From Thalassospira profundimaris WP0211 (GTDB lineage Bacteria > Pseudomonadota > Alphaproteobacteria > Rhodospirillales > Thalassospiraceae), in contig NZ_AMRN01000001.1 in the NCBI RefSeq assembly GCF_000300275.1, positions 846,771 to 910,770 of the forward strand: a DNA stretch of 64,000 nt, given 5' to 3'. Below the pieces are notes generated by a model. The model was not told the origin of the DNA. It ran no database searches and saw nothing but the letters and a program-made list of their open reading frames with translations. Positions 8,863 to 17,142 of the stretch are shown in pieces. Each line of letters starts with the position of its first letter. Within the stretch, counting starts at the first letter, position 1. The translations under genes and the position numbers were made by a program.

Positions 8863-8886
8863 ATAATATGTTCAAGAACATATTAT
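8863..8886. promoter_or_regulatory. TetR operator candidate between the GST and tetR genes
   Basis: A perfect inverted repeat with 11-bp arms (left arm ATAATATGTTC) and a 2-base centre lies between the divergent GST (start 8814) and TetR (start 8961) genes. It is the only such dyad in this gap and has the size expected for a TetR-family dimer site. Confidence 0.75.
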
Positions 8887-8960
8887 CAGAATGTGTCATG
8901 GTGGATCTGTCGCCCGATCCAAACATCCGATGACGTGCCGATTACCTGGTGGAGTTCGAA

Positions 8961-9629
8961 ATGCCCTATGCGCCGACGCACAAACCCAAAACCCGCATTC
9001 GCATTGTTAATGCGGCCAGTGCGCTGTTTAAAAAGCACGGGTTTGAAAATGTCACGATTGATCAGGTCATGGCAGCGGCCGGGCTGACCCGTGGCGGGTT
9101 CTATGCCCACTTCAAGAACAAGGAAGCCCTGTTTGTTGCCTGCGTTGAAAACGGCATGTCGCTTTTGTCATCGCCCGTGCTGGCAAAATTGCGCAAGGCC
9201 GAACTGTCTGGAAGCGACTGGGTGACATCCTTTGCCGAACTTTATCTGTCACGGGTCCATATTGATAACCCCGAATTTGGATGTGCGCTGCCAACCCTGT
9301 CATCCGAGGTCTCACGTTCCGGCGATCAGGCGCGTTCGGCGTTTTCAAAACTGATTGACCAGGCATCGGGCAAACTTGCCTGGAAATTGGCAAAGGAAGA
9401 CGGTGTTCCGGGTATGGACAAGCCCGTCCCGATTGACGGTGCGTCCGTGCTGCCGGATGTTCCTGATGGCTACCGCACCGAAGCCACATCCATGCTGGCG
9501 ATGCTGGTCGGGGCAGTGGTGCTGAGCCGTGCGGTGGACTCCGAAACGGCCGACAGCATTCTGAAAGCAAGCCGGGAGCATGTATCACGTTCCCGCCACC
9601 GCCATCTGGCAGCCTCATCGATGAACTGA
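8961..9629 (+). CDS. TetR family transcriptional regulator
   Basis: A 222-residue TetR-type repressor. The HTH region lies at about residues 10-55 (AASALFKKHGFENVTIDQ, AAAGLTRGGFYAHFKNKEALF). The ligand-binding half contains a Cys next to conserved segments (NPEFGCALPTLSSEVSRS), a pattern seen in the AcrR/NemR-like branch that senses electrophiles; that last point is an inference. The ATG at 8961 is preferred because GGTGGAG ends six bases before it. A GTG at 8949 is in frame. It likely represses the divergent GST gene and itself through the palindrome at 8863. Confidence 0.92.
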   Translation: MPYAPTHKPKTRIRIVNAASALFKKHGFENVTIDQVMAAAGLTRGGFYAHFKNKEALFVACVENGMSLLSSPVLAKLRKAELSGSDWVTSFAELYLSRVHIDNPEFGCALPTLSSEVSRSGDQARSAFSKLIDQASGKLAWKLAKEDGVPGMDKPVPIDGASVLPDVPDGYRTEATSMLAMLVGAVVLSRAVDSETADSILKASREHVSRSRHRHLAASSMN

Positions 9630-9646
9630 ACGCCGGGGTCTGGCGG

Positions 9647-10729
9647 TTATTTCATTGCCAGCGGCGTGATTTGCTTTTTGCGTTCAGCCATCATTTTCTG
9701 TTCGGCCAGTGCGCCGGCCTCGTCTGTCAAGAAGGTAAAGATGGCAAATCGCCGGCCTTTGGTAACCGGCAATGCTTCATGCAAAAGCGAACATGAAAAT
9801 ACGACAGCACCACCGGGCGGCGGCGCATAAACTGCCCGGCCATATTCCGGGAAGCGCACCTGACCACCTTCGTAATCAATCGGGTTCAGGTTCAGAGATA
9901 CCGCAAATCTTCGATGGGCTGTGAAGGCGGTGCGATTGTCTCTGTGGCGGCCAAAATGACCTTGATTGGCTGAGTCATAGCACCCGATACGCAAGGCTTC
10001 CATACTGGCAGTCTTGAAATGGAATACCTTCATCAGTTCCGGCATCAGGCGCGTAACAAGCCGGGTTTTAACCCGATTGAAAAGCCCTTCATCAAGTAGG
10101 ACCACGTCGTTGCGTTTCTTGATATTGGCCTTTGCGATGTTGCTGCCAATATCACCTTGAGATACCCCATCTGCCTTCTTTTCGCCGGCCTCCCAATAGG
10201 CCAGCAAGTCAGCGCACAGCTCGGGTTCAAGCACATCCTTCATCACCAGAACCGGTGCCTGATAGGATGCCGGCTCCGGGGCAGTTTGTGCCGCAATTGC
10301 GTTGCAGCTTGTGATCAAATCATCAAGTTCCGATATCGAGCCGATTTTGCTCAGACGATGGTTGGGATCGATCAGGGCAACATTGCCGTCTGCACAGGCA
10401 AATAGCATGCGCAACTTGTTTTCCGCATCAAAAAGCTCGGTTGCCTTCGCGCTGGCCTTGCCGGATTTCTTCGGCGTTTTTTTCCCCCCAATTACGGTGA
10501 AATGCAGCACTTCGGCATCTGCGGTCGCATCACGAAGCTGATCAATTTTCTCCCACTCGGCTTTGCCGGGTTTTTCATCGAAGAACCACAAGGCCAGCGT
10601 GTTGCCCGCAATAAGCTGGTCGGCTAGGTCAACATTGCTGCCTGCGGTGTCGGGCAGGACGATCTTCGGGACAAAGTCTCCTGCTTCAAGACTTTTGATT
10701 TTTTGGGGCTGCTGCGCTGAACCGGTCAT
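9647..10729 (-). CDS. Redoxin-like domain fused to a 2OG-Fe(II) oxygenase (prolyl 4-hydroxylase type)
   Basis: A 360-residue two-domain protein. Residues about 15-140 resemble a peroxiredoxin/AhpC-type fold (LEAGDFVPKIVLPDTAGSN, LALWFFDEKPGK) but the catalytic Cys is absent at the usual position. Residues about 155-340 form a P4H-like dioxygenase with iron ligands H262, D264 (GRHRDN) and H317 (CSLLHEALP) and 2-oxoglutarate-binding R327 ten residues later. It should hydroxylate a protein or small molecule using 2OG and O2; the substrate is unknown. It follows dapE on the same strand by 46 bases and may be cotranscribed, though the function seems unrelated. Confidence 0.85.
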   Translation of the reverse strand: MTGSAQQPQKIKSLEAGDFVPKIVLPDTAGSNVDLADQLIAGNTLALWFFDEKPGKAEWEKIDQLRDATADAEVLHFTVIGGKKTPKKSGKASAKATELFDAENKLRMLFACADGNVALIDPNHRLSKIGSISELDDLITSCNAIAAQTAPEPASYQAPVLVMKDVLEPELCADLLAYWEAGEKKADGVSQGDIGSNIAKANIKKRNDVVLLDEGLFNRVKTRLVTRLMPELMKVFHFKTASMEALRIGCYDSANQGHFGRHRDNRTAFTAHRRFAVSLNLNPIDYEGGQVRFPEYGRAVYAPPPGGAVVFSCSLLHEALPVTKGRRFAIFTFLTDEAGALAEQKMMAERKKQITPLAMK

Positions 10730-10775
10730 GATCGAAAATCCAGAAAGTCAGAAAAAGGAAACGTGTCGCCGTTGA

Positions 10776-11921
10776 TTACGAAGAAACAAAGTACCCGGAC
10801 AAAATTTCGCTGTAAATTCTCACAAGGTTTTCGATGTCATCGACCATGGCGTGCTCATCGACCTTGTGCATGCTTTGTCCGACCAGACCGAATTCTGCGA
10901 CTTCGGTATATTTCTGAATGAAGCGCGCATCGGATGTGCCGCCCGTCGTGCTCATTTCTGGGCGTTTGCCGGTGATTTTTTCCGACGCATCTGCAATCAG
11001 GTTGGCGAGTTTTCCCGGATTGGACAGGAACGCCTCGCCGGAAATCTTGACCTTGAGATCGTGCGCACCGGCATGCTCGGCACAGACATCTTCGATCCAC
11101 TTATTAAGATCGCTGCCTGTGTGCTGATCATTAAAGCGGATGTTGAACGCCGCACTGACCTTGGCCGGAACCACGTTGGTTGCGGTATTTCCGGCATCAA
11201 CCGTGGTGATTTCAAGGTTGCTGGGCTGAAAATGGTCGGTTCCCTGATCAAGCTCGCGGGAATTAAGAACATCGAGCGTTTTGATCATGCGCGGGACCGG
11301 GTTGTCGGCCAGATGCGGATAGGCGACATGGCCCTGTGCGCCATAAACCGTCAGCCAGCCGGTGATGGAGCCACGGCGGCCAACCTTCATCATCTCGCCC
11401 AGATATTTCGGGTTGGTTGGTTCGCCGACCAGACAGGCATCAAATTTCTCGCCCTGCTGATCGCACCATTCAACCAGCTTGACTGTGCCGTTGATCGCGT
11501 CAGCCTCTTCATCGCCGGTGATCAGGAACGAGATGCTTTCATCGAAATCCGGATGGGCAGCAAGAAACGCGTCAACCGCACCGACAAAGCAGGCAATGCC
11601 GGTTTTCATATCCACCGCCCCACGGCCAAACAGACGGCCATCTTTGACTTCGCCCCCGAACGGATCAACGGTCCAGGCGGCAACATCGCCAGCGGGCACC
11701 ACATCTGTATGACCGGCAAAACAGAAATTGCGCCCCTTGGTCCCCAGACGGGCATAGAGGTTATCAATCGCATCACTGTCATCACCGTCAAAGACCTTGC
11801 GCGTGCACTTGAATCCCCGTGCCTCGAGCGCCTTCTGCAACACATCAAGCGCGCCTTCATCGGCGGGAGTAACCGACGGGCAGCGGATCAGGGATTGTGC
11901 AAGTTCAAGGGCGGTAGACAT
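10776..11921 (-). CDS. dapE: Succinyl-diaminopimelate desuccinylase
   Basis: M20 family metallopeptidase that removes succinate from N-succinyl-LL-diaminopimelate in lysine and peptidoglycan precursor synthesis. Visible motifs: LIRCPSVTPADEG at the N-terminus, the metal site FAGHTDVVPAGD, GRGAVDMKTGIACF, the catalytic Glu pair GDEEADAINGT, and the C-terminal TTGGTSDARFI and DEHAMVDDIENLV. Length is 381 residues, typical for the family. The ATG at 11921 fits family N-termini; a GTG six bases upstream is also in frame. It lies downstream of dapD, the enzyme two steps earlier in the same pathway. Confidence 0.96.
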   Translation of the reverse strand: MSTALELAQSLIRCPSVTPADEGALDVLQKALEARGFKCTRKVFDGDDSDAIDNLYARLGTKGRNFCFAGHTDVVPAGDVAAWTVDPFGGEVKDGRLFGRGAVDMKTGIACFVGAVDAFLAAHPDFDESISFLITGDEEADAINGTVKLVEWCDQQGEKFDACLVGEPTNPKYLGEMMKVGRRGSITGWLTVYGAQGHVAYPHLADNPVPRMIKTLDVLNSRELDQGTDHFQPSNLEITTVDAGNTATNVVPAKVSAAFNIRFNDQHTGSDLNKWIEDVCAEHAGAHDLKVKISGEAFLSNPGKLANLIADASEKITGKRPEMSTTGGTSDARFIQKYTEVAEFGLVGQSMHKVDEHAMVDDIENLVRIYSEILSGYFVSS

Positions 11922-11978
11922 TGGCACTCTCTTGGTCTTAGTGGTTTGCGTCTGTATAGGAATTTACGCCTATTTTTA

Positions 11979-11994
11979 TGTTTCATGTGAAACA
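11979..11994. promoter_or_regulatory. parS-like centromere site (ParB binding candidate)
   Basis: TGTTTCATGTGAAACA is a 16-base palindrome (7-bp arms, 2-base centre) that differs at one position from the widely conserved chromosomal parS core TGTTTCACGTGAAACA. It lies in the short gap between dapE and dapD. Chromosomal parS sites often lie in the origin-proximal region, but no parAB or dnaA is visible in this window. Confidence 0.6.
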
Positions 11995-12014
11995 AAAAAG
12001 GAACAAATATACAT

Positions 12015-12048
12015 TAAGGGGCGAAACAGCCATCCGTTTCGCCCCTTA
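12015..12048 (-). terminator. Hairpin terminator candidate after dapD
   Basis: A 13-bp perfect stem (arm TAAGGGGCGAAAC) with an 8-base loop lies 28 bases past the dapD stop. The downstream T-tract on the minus strand is weak (TTAATGTATATTT is interrupted), so termination may be partial and some dapD transcripts may read into dapE. Confidence 0.65.
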
Positions 12049-12075
12049 TATCATGATCACATTGCGTGTCGCAGA

Positions 12076-12933
12076 TCAGTCGCGTAGCAATTCGTTGATC
12101 GAGGTTTTTGAGCGGGTCTTTTCATCAACACGTTTGATGATGACCGCGCAATACAGGCTCGGTCCCGGGGTGCCATCCGGAAGCGGCTTGCCCGGAATGC
12201 TGCCCGGAACGACCACGGAATAGGCCGGAACGCGACCGACAAAGGTTTCGCCGGTGGTGCGGTCGATGATCTTGGTCGATGCGCCGATAAAGACACCCAT
12301 CGAAATGACGGCCCCTTCTTCGACGATCACACCTTCAACGATTTCCGAACGTGCACCGATAAAGGCGTTGTCTTCGATGATGACCGGGCCAGCCTGAAGC
12401 GGTTCAAGCACGCCACCGATACCGGCACCACCCGAAAGGTGAACGTTCTTGCCGATCTGCGCGCAGGATCCAACCGTTGCCCAGGTGTCGACCATCACGC
12501 CGGTATCAACATAGGCGCCAAGGTTGACAAAGGACGGCATCAAAACGGTGCCCGGTGCGACATAGGCCGAACGGCGCACGATGCTGCCCGGAACGGCACG
12601 GAAACCGGCCTTCTTAAACTCGGCTTCACCCCAACCTTCGAACTTTGACGGGACCTTGTCCCACCAGTTGGTGTTTTCGCCCGGACCGCCTGCGATGGTG
12701 GTCATGTCATTTAGACGGAAGGACAGCAGAACCGCCTTTTTGGCCCACTGATTGACAACCCACTTGCTTTCGTTGCTGGCCTTTGATTTTTCAGCAACGC
12801 GCAGGTCGCCGGAATCCATGGCGGAAAGCGTCTGTTCAACAGCCTTGCGGATTTCACCCTGGGTAGAGGAGTTAATCTCGTCGCGGTTTTCCCATGCGAC
12901 GTTGATCACGCCTTCAAGCTCGGTTCTGTTCAT
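12076..12933 (-). CDS. dapD: 2,3,4,5-tetrahydropyridine-2,6-dicarboxylate N-succinyltransferase
   Basis: Transfers succinyl from succinyl-CoA to tetrahydrodipicolinate in the lysine/meso-DAP pathway. The protein (285 residues from the ATG at 12933) has the N-terminal helical part ([15 protein letters not shown]) and then a left-handed beta-helix hexapeptide domain with the family segments [22 protein letters not shown] (in two parts), [20 protein letters not shown] and [21 protein letters not shown]. The frame stays open to a TTG at 12960; the ATG has AAGGA upstream and fits the family N-terminus better. It lies between the HAD nucleotidase gene and dapE on the same strand, a common alphaproteobacterial order. 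Confidence 0.96.
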   Translation of the reverse strand: MNRTELEGVINVAWENRDEINSSTQGEIRKAVEQTLSAMDSGDLRVAEKSKASNESKWVVNQWAKKAVLLSFRLNDMTTIAGGPGENTNWWDKVPSKFEGWGEAEFKKAGFRAVPGSIVRRSAYVAPGTVLMPSFVNLGAYVDTGVMVDTWATVGSCAQIGKNVHLSGGAGIGGVLEPLQAGPVIIEDNAFIGARSEIVEGVIVEEGAVISMGVFIGASTKIIDRTTGETFVGRVPAYSVVVPGSIPGKPLPDGTPGPSLYCAVIIKRVDEKTRSKTSINELLRD

Positions 12934-13183
12934 TTTTCGAAGGTCCTTGCGGTCAGCCAAAATTGCGTTGGCGGAGAATGGTCAATGCGCGCGCGCAAGT
13001 CAACTCCGCCAGTTTACGTAGAAACGCCTGTTTCAGGCAGATTTCCGTTCCTGATCCCGTATGGCCGATAGACATAGCCGATCATACCGCCAAGCTCAAT
13101 CCTGGAACGATGACAAATCAGCGCTGCCGTGCCCGGTAGCGGGAAACTAAAGCACCCTGATTGGGCGCAGCTTTAACGGAGGA

Positions 13184-13879
13184 TTACGATCCGCTGTTAA
13201 GCCCGCGCAAGAAACCGACAAGATCATCAGTTTCATGATCAATGCGCGGATCATCGCGGCCGGCCTGCGCCCATTCAAGATCGGTATGCACCCAGACGGT
13301 GGTCATGCCCATATCCTTGGCCGGCAGAAGGTTTTTGGCCATGTCTTCGAAATAGACCGCACGGGTCGGATCGATGCCATCGCGCGCCAGAAGCAGGTCA
13401 TAGGGTTCCTGCTTTGGTTTCGGGATGTATTCGGCATCGACGATGTCAAAGATGGTTTCAAAATGATCAGCAATGCCAAGGCGATCCATCACCCGTTCGG
13501 CATGGCCCCGCGATGCATTGGTGAAAATCAGTTTACGGCCCGGAAGATCATTCAGCGCGCTGGCAAGATCCGGTGCCGGGTCGACCACGGACAGATCAAT
13601 GTCATGGACCTTGGCAAGGTAATCGGCCGGATCGATTTCATGTTCGGTCATCAACCCGCGCAAGGTGGTGCCATAGCGATGGAAATAGTCCTTTTGCACA
13701 CGGTGGGCTTCGGTTGCCTCAAGCTTCAGGGCATCGCGGACATATTGCCCGATCAGATCAGACACCTGTGAGAACAGATTGCAGGCCGCCGGATAAAGCG
13801 TGTTGTCGAGATCAAAGATCAGAACGCTGTCATCGTCGACACGGGGCAATTCGGATCTGCGTTTCGGGGCGGTGGTCAT
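13184..13879 (-). CDS. Pyrimidine 5'-nucleotidase (HAD superfamily, SDT1-type)
   Basis: A 231-residue HAD phosphatase. Motif I is FDLDNTLYP (nucleophile and acid Asp), motif II is FTNASRGHAERV, the motif III Lys is in PKPKQEPYDLLL, and motif IV is YFEDMAKNLLPAKDMGMTTVW. The LYPAACNLF segment and cap residues match pyrimidine 5'-nucleotidases, which dephosphorylate UMP/CMP-type substrates. The ATG at 13879 has GGAAGG upstream; an in-frame ATG extends to 13987 but its added residues look non-coding. It is followed by dapD and dapE, a linkage often seen in alphaproteobacteria. Confidence 0.9.
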   Translation of the reverse strand: MTTAPKRRSELPRVDDDSVLIFDLDNTLYPAACNLFSQVSDLIGQYVRDALKLEATEAHRVQKDYFHRYGTTLRGLMTEHEIDPADYLAKVHDIDLSVVDPAPDLASALNDLPGRKLIFTNASRGHAERVMDRLGIADHFETIFDIVDAEYIPKPKQEPYDLLLARDGIDPTRAVYFEDMAKNLLPAKDMGMTTVWVHTDLEWAQAGRDDPRIDHETDDLVGFLRGLNSGS

Positions 13880-14338
13880 GATCTGGGGCCTTCCGGATAT
13901 GCTTGTTGGACAGACGTGCCTGGCGCGCGTGTCAGGCAGTCGACATTTGTATGCGATCCTTACGGCGTTGCAAACCATCAGGATCAATCAGAACCACAAA
14001 TGGTGTACCCGTGGTCATTTGTTCGCCGTTGAATTGCAGGGTATCCGGCGTGAACGGCACAGGGGTTTAAAACCGCCAAAAAGAGCAAACATATATTGGG
14101 TTCTTACTTGTGATCCATGTCTGCGGCCTTGGGCTGCGCGTATCAAATGTGATGGAGGTTCGGCCCGGAAAACCGGGCGAGGACATTATTATCCGTCCGC
14201 ATAGGAAATTCAGGTTTTGTAAAACCCTTGTTAAGTAGAAGCAGTGAAAATGACCGAAAGCCATTAAGGCGATCAGACTGGTTTCCGTGCTCGGGGGAAG
14301 GGAATCACTTGATGATCCGGGCAGCGTGAGAGGGTGCA
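13880..14338. other. Intergenic region between the HAD gene and the PAS-EAL gene
   Basis: A 459-base gap between divergent genes. No protein or RNA gene is supported. It has one compact hairpin GCCCGG-AAAA-CCGGGC (14163-14178). An AGAGG lies a few bases before the TTG start of the next gene. Confidence 0.5.
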
Positions 14339-16021
14339 TTGGATAAACTTATAAAGGCGCGAACAACCGAACTGCGCAAAGAAAGAAACCGTTTTGCGGC
14401 ATTGGCCTTTGTCTGGGGGGATCTTCTTCTGGAACTGGACGGGGATCTGCGCATTGTTTTTGCCTCTGGCGCATCAGACGGGATTTTGGGGCATCGGCCA
14501 CAAGACCTGTCGGGGAAGTCGTTCATCCAATTCCTGGCCAAACAGTATCGCCCGCTGGTGACAGAGATGTTGCGTGTCGCGCGCCGTCGCGGGCGCATGG
14601 ACAATATTCAGGTCCGCTTTAATCAGCAGGCCGACATGTTAAGCCCGCCGGTTTCCATGAGCGGCTATTTCCTGCCTGATCTTGGCGATCATTTCTTTGT
14701 CGCACTCAGGGTTGCGATCAATGCCCTGTCGCCTGATGTTGCCGCCAGCCTTCAGCGCGACACTGCTACGGGACTTCTTGATGAGGAAAGCCTGTCAAAG
14801 GTCGTCACGGAACGGTTGATGGCGCGCCGGGAAACCGGGATCGAGCACAAATTTACCCTGATGACCCTCAATGCGTTTGATCCGCTATGCGCGCGGATGA
14901 AACAGATCGAACAGGCGGAAATGATGGCCAGCGTCGGAGCCTTTCTGCGCGCCCATTCGGTTGCGGGCGACACGGCCGGGCGACTGGGGACAGAACAATT
15001 TGGCATGTTACATCGCGCAGATGTCCCGATTGGCGATCTTGAAAAACGGATCGAGGAATGTGTGCGCGATGCCGATCCGACCGGGGTTGGCATCGAGGTC
15101 AGTTCATCCGTGACCGATTTTACCGCCGAGCTGATCCCGCCGGGCGATCTGGCGCGCGGGGTTTTGTATTCCATCCGGCGGTTCTGTGACCGGCAGGAGC
15201 ACAGCTTTACATTTTCGCGCCTGATGGGCCAGGCGGACAATCTGGTCAACAATACCTTTTCGGCGATGCAGGATTTTGGCACCCGGGTCGATCAGTTGAA
15301 GTTCGACACGGTGTATCAGCCGATCGTGCGCCTGCCGAATGCGGAAATCCATCATTTCGAAGTGCTGGTAAGGTTCTATGACGATGATGGCAAGCTGATC
15401 CCGACACAGGAACTGGTCAGCTTTGCCGAGCAGGTCAATATGGTCCATCGCCTTGATCTGGCGATGTTGCGCCGAAACCTTAAATGGATCACCTCCCAGC
15501 TTGATCAGGGGATAACCGCCCGGGTTGCTGTGAATATTTCCGGCCATTCGTTGGGAAATCCGGATTTTTGCCGGTCTGTGATTGCGCTGTTTGAGCGCCA
15601 TCGCGAAGCACTTGGCCAATTGATGCTTGAGATCACCGAAACCGCCGAAATCGCAGATATCGATACGGCGGCAAAATGGATTGCCCGTTTCCGTGAATTC
15701 GGGGTCGAGATCTGCCTTGATGATTTCGGCACTGGTGCGTCGAACTTCCGGTATCTCAGCGCAATGGATATCGATTATGTAAAGATTGACGGCGAATCAA
15801 TTCGGCAATCGACCAAGACGCCTAAGGGGCTGGCGTTCCTGCGATCACTTGTCGATTTGTGTCACGATATTAATGTCGAGGTTGTCGCCGAGATGATCGA
15901 GACAGACAAGATGCGCGAACTTGTGACCAAGGCCGGTTTTGACTATGCGCAGGGCTATCTGTTCGGCAAGCCAGAGGCCGACATTACGCTGTATTGGCGT
16001 GATTCTGTTTACAAGCGGTGA
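14339..16021 (+). CDS. PAS-GGDEF(degenerate)-EAL cyclic-di-GMP phosphodiesterase
   Basis: A 560-residue cytoplasmic protein. A PAS-like sensor lies at about 25-130. A GGDEF domain follows in which the active motif is reduced to GTEQF, so it cannot be a cyclase. A C-terminal EAL domain carries EVL in place of EAL and keeps the metal and catalytic residues: Asn in VAVNISGHS, Glu in LEITETAEI, DDFGTG, Lys in YVKIDGESI, Glu in EVVAEMIET and YAQGYLFGKP. It likely hydrolyses c-di-GMP under PAS control. The start appears to be TTG: an in-frame TGA lies 12 bases upstream and AGAGG precedes it. Confidence 0.88.
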   Translation: MDKLIKARTTELRKERNRFAALAFVWGDLLLELDGDLRIVFASGASDGILGHRPQDLSGKSFIQFLAKQYRPLVTEMLRVARRRGRMDNIQVRFNQQADMLSPPVSMSGYFLPDLGDHFFVALRVAINALSPDVAASLQRDTATGLLDEESLSKVVTERLMARRETGIEHKFTLMTLNAFDPLCARMKQIEQAEMMASVGAFLRAHSVAGDTAGRLGTEQFGMLHRADVPIGDLEKRIEECVRDADPTGVGIEVSSSVTDFTAELIPPGDLARGVLYSIRRFCDRQEHSFTFSRLMGQADNLVNNTFSAMQDFGTRVDQLKFDTVYQPIVRLPNAEIHHFEVLVRFYDDDGKLIPTQELVSFAEQVNMVHRLDLAMLRRNLKWITSQLDQGITARVAVNISGHSLGNPDFCRSVIALFERHREALGQLMLEITETAEIADIDTAAKWIARFREFGVEICLDDFGTGASNFRYLSAMDIDYVKIDGESIRQSTKTPKGLAFLRSLVDLCHDINVEVVAEMIETDKMRELVTKAGFDYAQGYLFGKPEADITLYWRDSVYKR

Positions 16022-16088
16022 TGCTGGCAGGCGAGGACAGTCCCGGGCAGGGATATTGAGCCGCGAGATGCGGAGCTGACTGGCCCGA

Positions 16089-16889
16089 TCAGTTTTTGCT
16101 GTCCTCGGAAGTCACGCCATATCGGGCGAGGATTTTTTCAAACAGGCCGTTTTCCCGGATTGTGACAAGGCCGTTGTTCAGTTCCCTGAGCAACGTCTTT
16201 GGGTCCCTTGCCTGGCGCGAGATGCAGGCAAAGTAGGGATTGGTCGAAATCACCTTGGAATGGACCTTCTCGATATCGGTGATGGTGTGTTGAGAATGAT
16301 GCAGCTCGTACTCCATCGGTGCCTTGTAGGACAGGGCGGCATCGATACGACGTGACAGCAGCATATTAAGAAGGGTGGCCTCGTTATTGACCACGAGAAC
16401 ATCAAGCCCGGCTGCACGGGCGGTTGATTCAAGGCTGTAACCGCTGACCACACCGATGATCATGTTTCTGGCATCAGAAATCTTTTCCAGAGATTGCAGG
16501 GCGGTCTCGCCAAACGCATAGAAAGCGACCCCGACATGGCCGAGCAGGTAGGAGTAAAACATATCCTCTTCACGTTCAGGCAGGTAACTGCATGAACACA
16601 GGCCATCGACCTGTCCGGTGCTGGCAAGGAAATAGGCCCGTCGCCAAGGGTAAAACGGCGTGATCAGGGTGATGTTGCGCGTGGCAAATGCGGCGCGCAA
16701 TATTTCGATGTCGTAGCCCGGCAAAGTGGCGTTCTCGGCAATTTTTGAAGGCGGGAACGGATTGCACGCGAGCGTAACGGTACGCTGGTTGCCAGCGGGG
16801 GGGATCAGGGCGTTCTGGGCCGATGCCGTGCTTATTGTGCCAAACAGGACCAAGGCACCAAGGGTCAGGCAAATGACCTTGCTGCACAT
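16089..16889 (-). CDS. Periplasmic amino-acid-type binding protein (SBP family 3)
   Basis: A 266-residue secreted protein from the ATG at 16889, which gives a clean signal peptide (MCSKVICLTLGALVLFG then TASAQ). The mature part has the SBP family 3 pattern: TLACNPFPPSKI, LPGYDIEILRAAF, PWRRAYFLASTGQVDGLCSC, and a late NGLFEKILARYG. The PWxRA segment is typical of orphan family 3 proteins found near signalling genes. No transport genes are adjacent. The frame stays open to a GTG at 16964. The ligand is unknown. Confidence 0.8.
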   Translation of the reverse strand: MCSKVICLTLGALVLFGTISTASAQNALIPPAGNQRTVTLACNPFPPSKIAENATLPGYDIEILRAAFATRNITLITPFYPWRRAYFLASTGQVDGLCSCSYLPEREEDMFYSYLLGHVGVAFYAFGETALQSLEKISDARNMIIGVVSGYSLESTARAAGLDVLVVNNEATLLNMLLSRRIDAALSYKAPMEYELHHSQHTITDIEKVHSKVISTNPYFACISRQARDPKTLLRELNNGLVTIRENGLFEKILARYGVTSEDSKN

Positions 16890-17091
16890 GCGCAGATGTT
16901 GGCGCGCGCCGATAGCAGAACGGCGCAAAGACACATATGAAAGAATACCGGCCCACTTTCCCACGATTTTTTAACCGCTCTAAAAAAATAACGGAATCAA
17001 TATGTTATCACGCTTTGGCGGATAAGGATGAGTTATTCGCGCGATGCATGAAACAATTTAAGGTAGAAAGATTTACAAATAGTCACGCAAC

Positions 17092-17124
17092 AAAAAAAGG
17101 CCGGTGTCAAACACCGGCCTTTTT
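17092..17124. terminator. Bidirectional terminator after pckA
   Basis: GGCCGGTGT/ACACCGGCC stem with a 3-base loop, flanked by seven A on one side and five T on the other. It lies 18 bases past the pckA stop (minus strand) and could also stop transcripts from the other direction. Confidence 0.9.
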
Positions 17125-17142
17125 GCAAAGTGACGTCCGATT

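Noticed and set aside
10851..11990. Open frame of 379 codons opposite dapE
   Set aside because: Antisense shadow of dapE with no family signature.
13800..14204. Possible 134-codon gene between the HAD and PAS-EAL genes
   Set aside because: Overlaps the 5' end of the HAD gene on the other strand and shows no ribosome site or motif.
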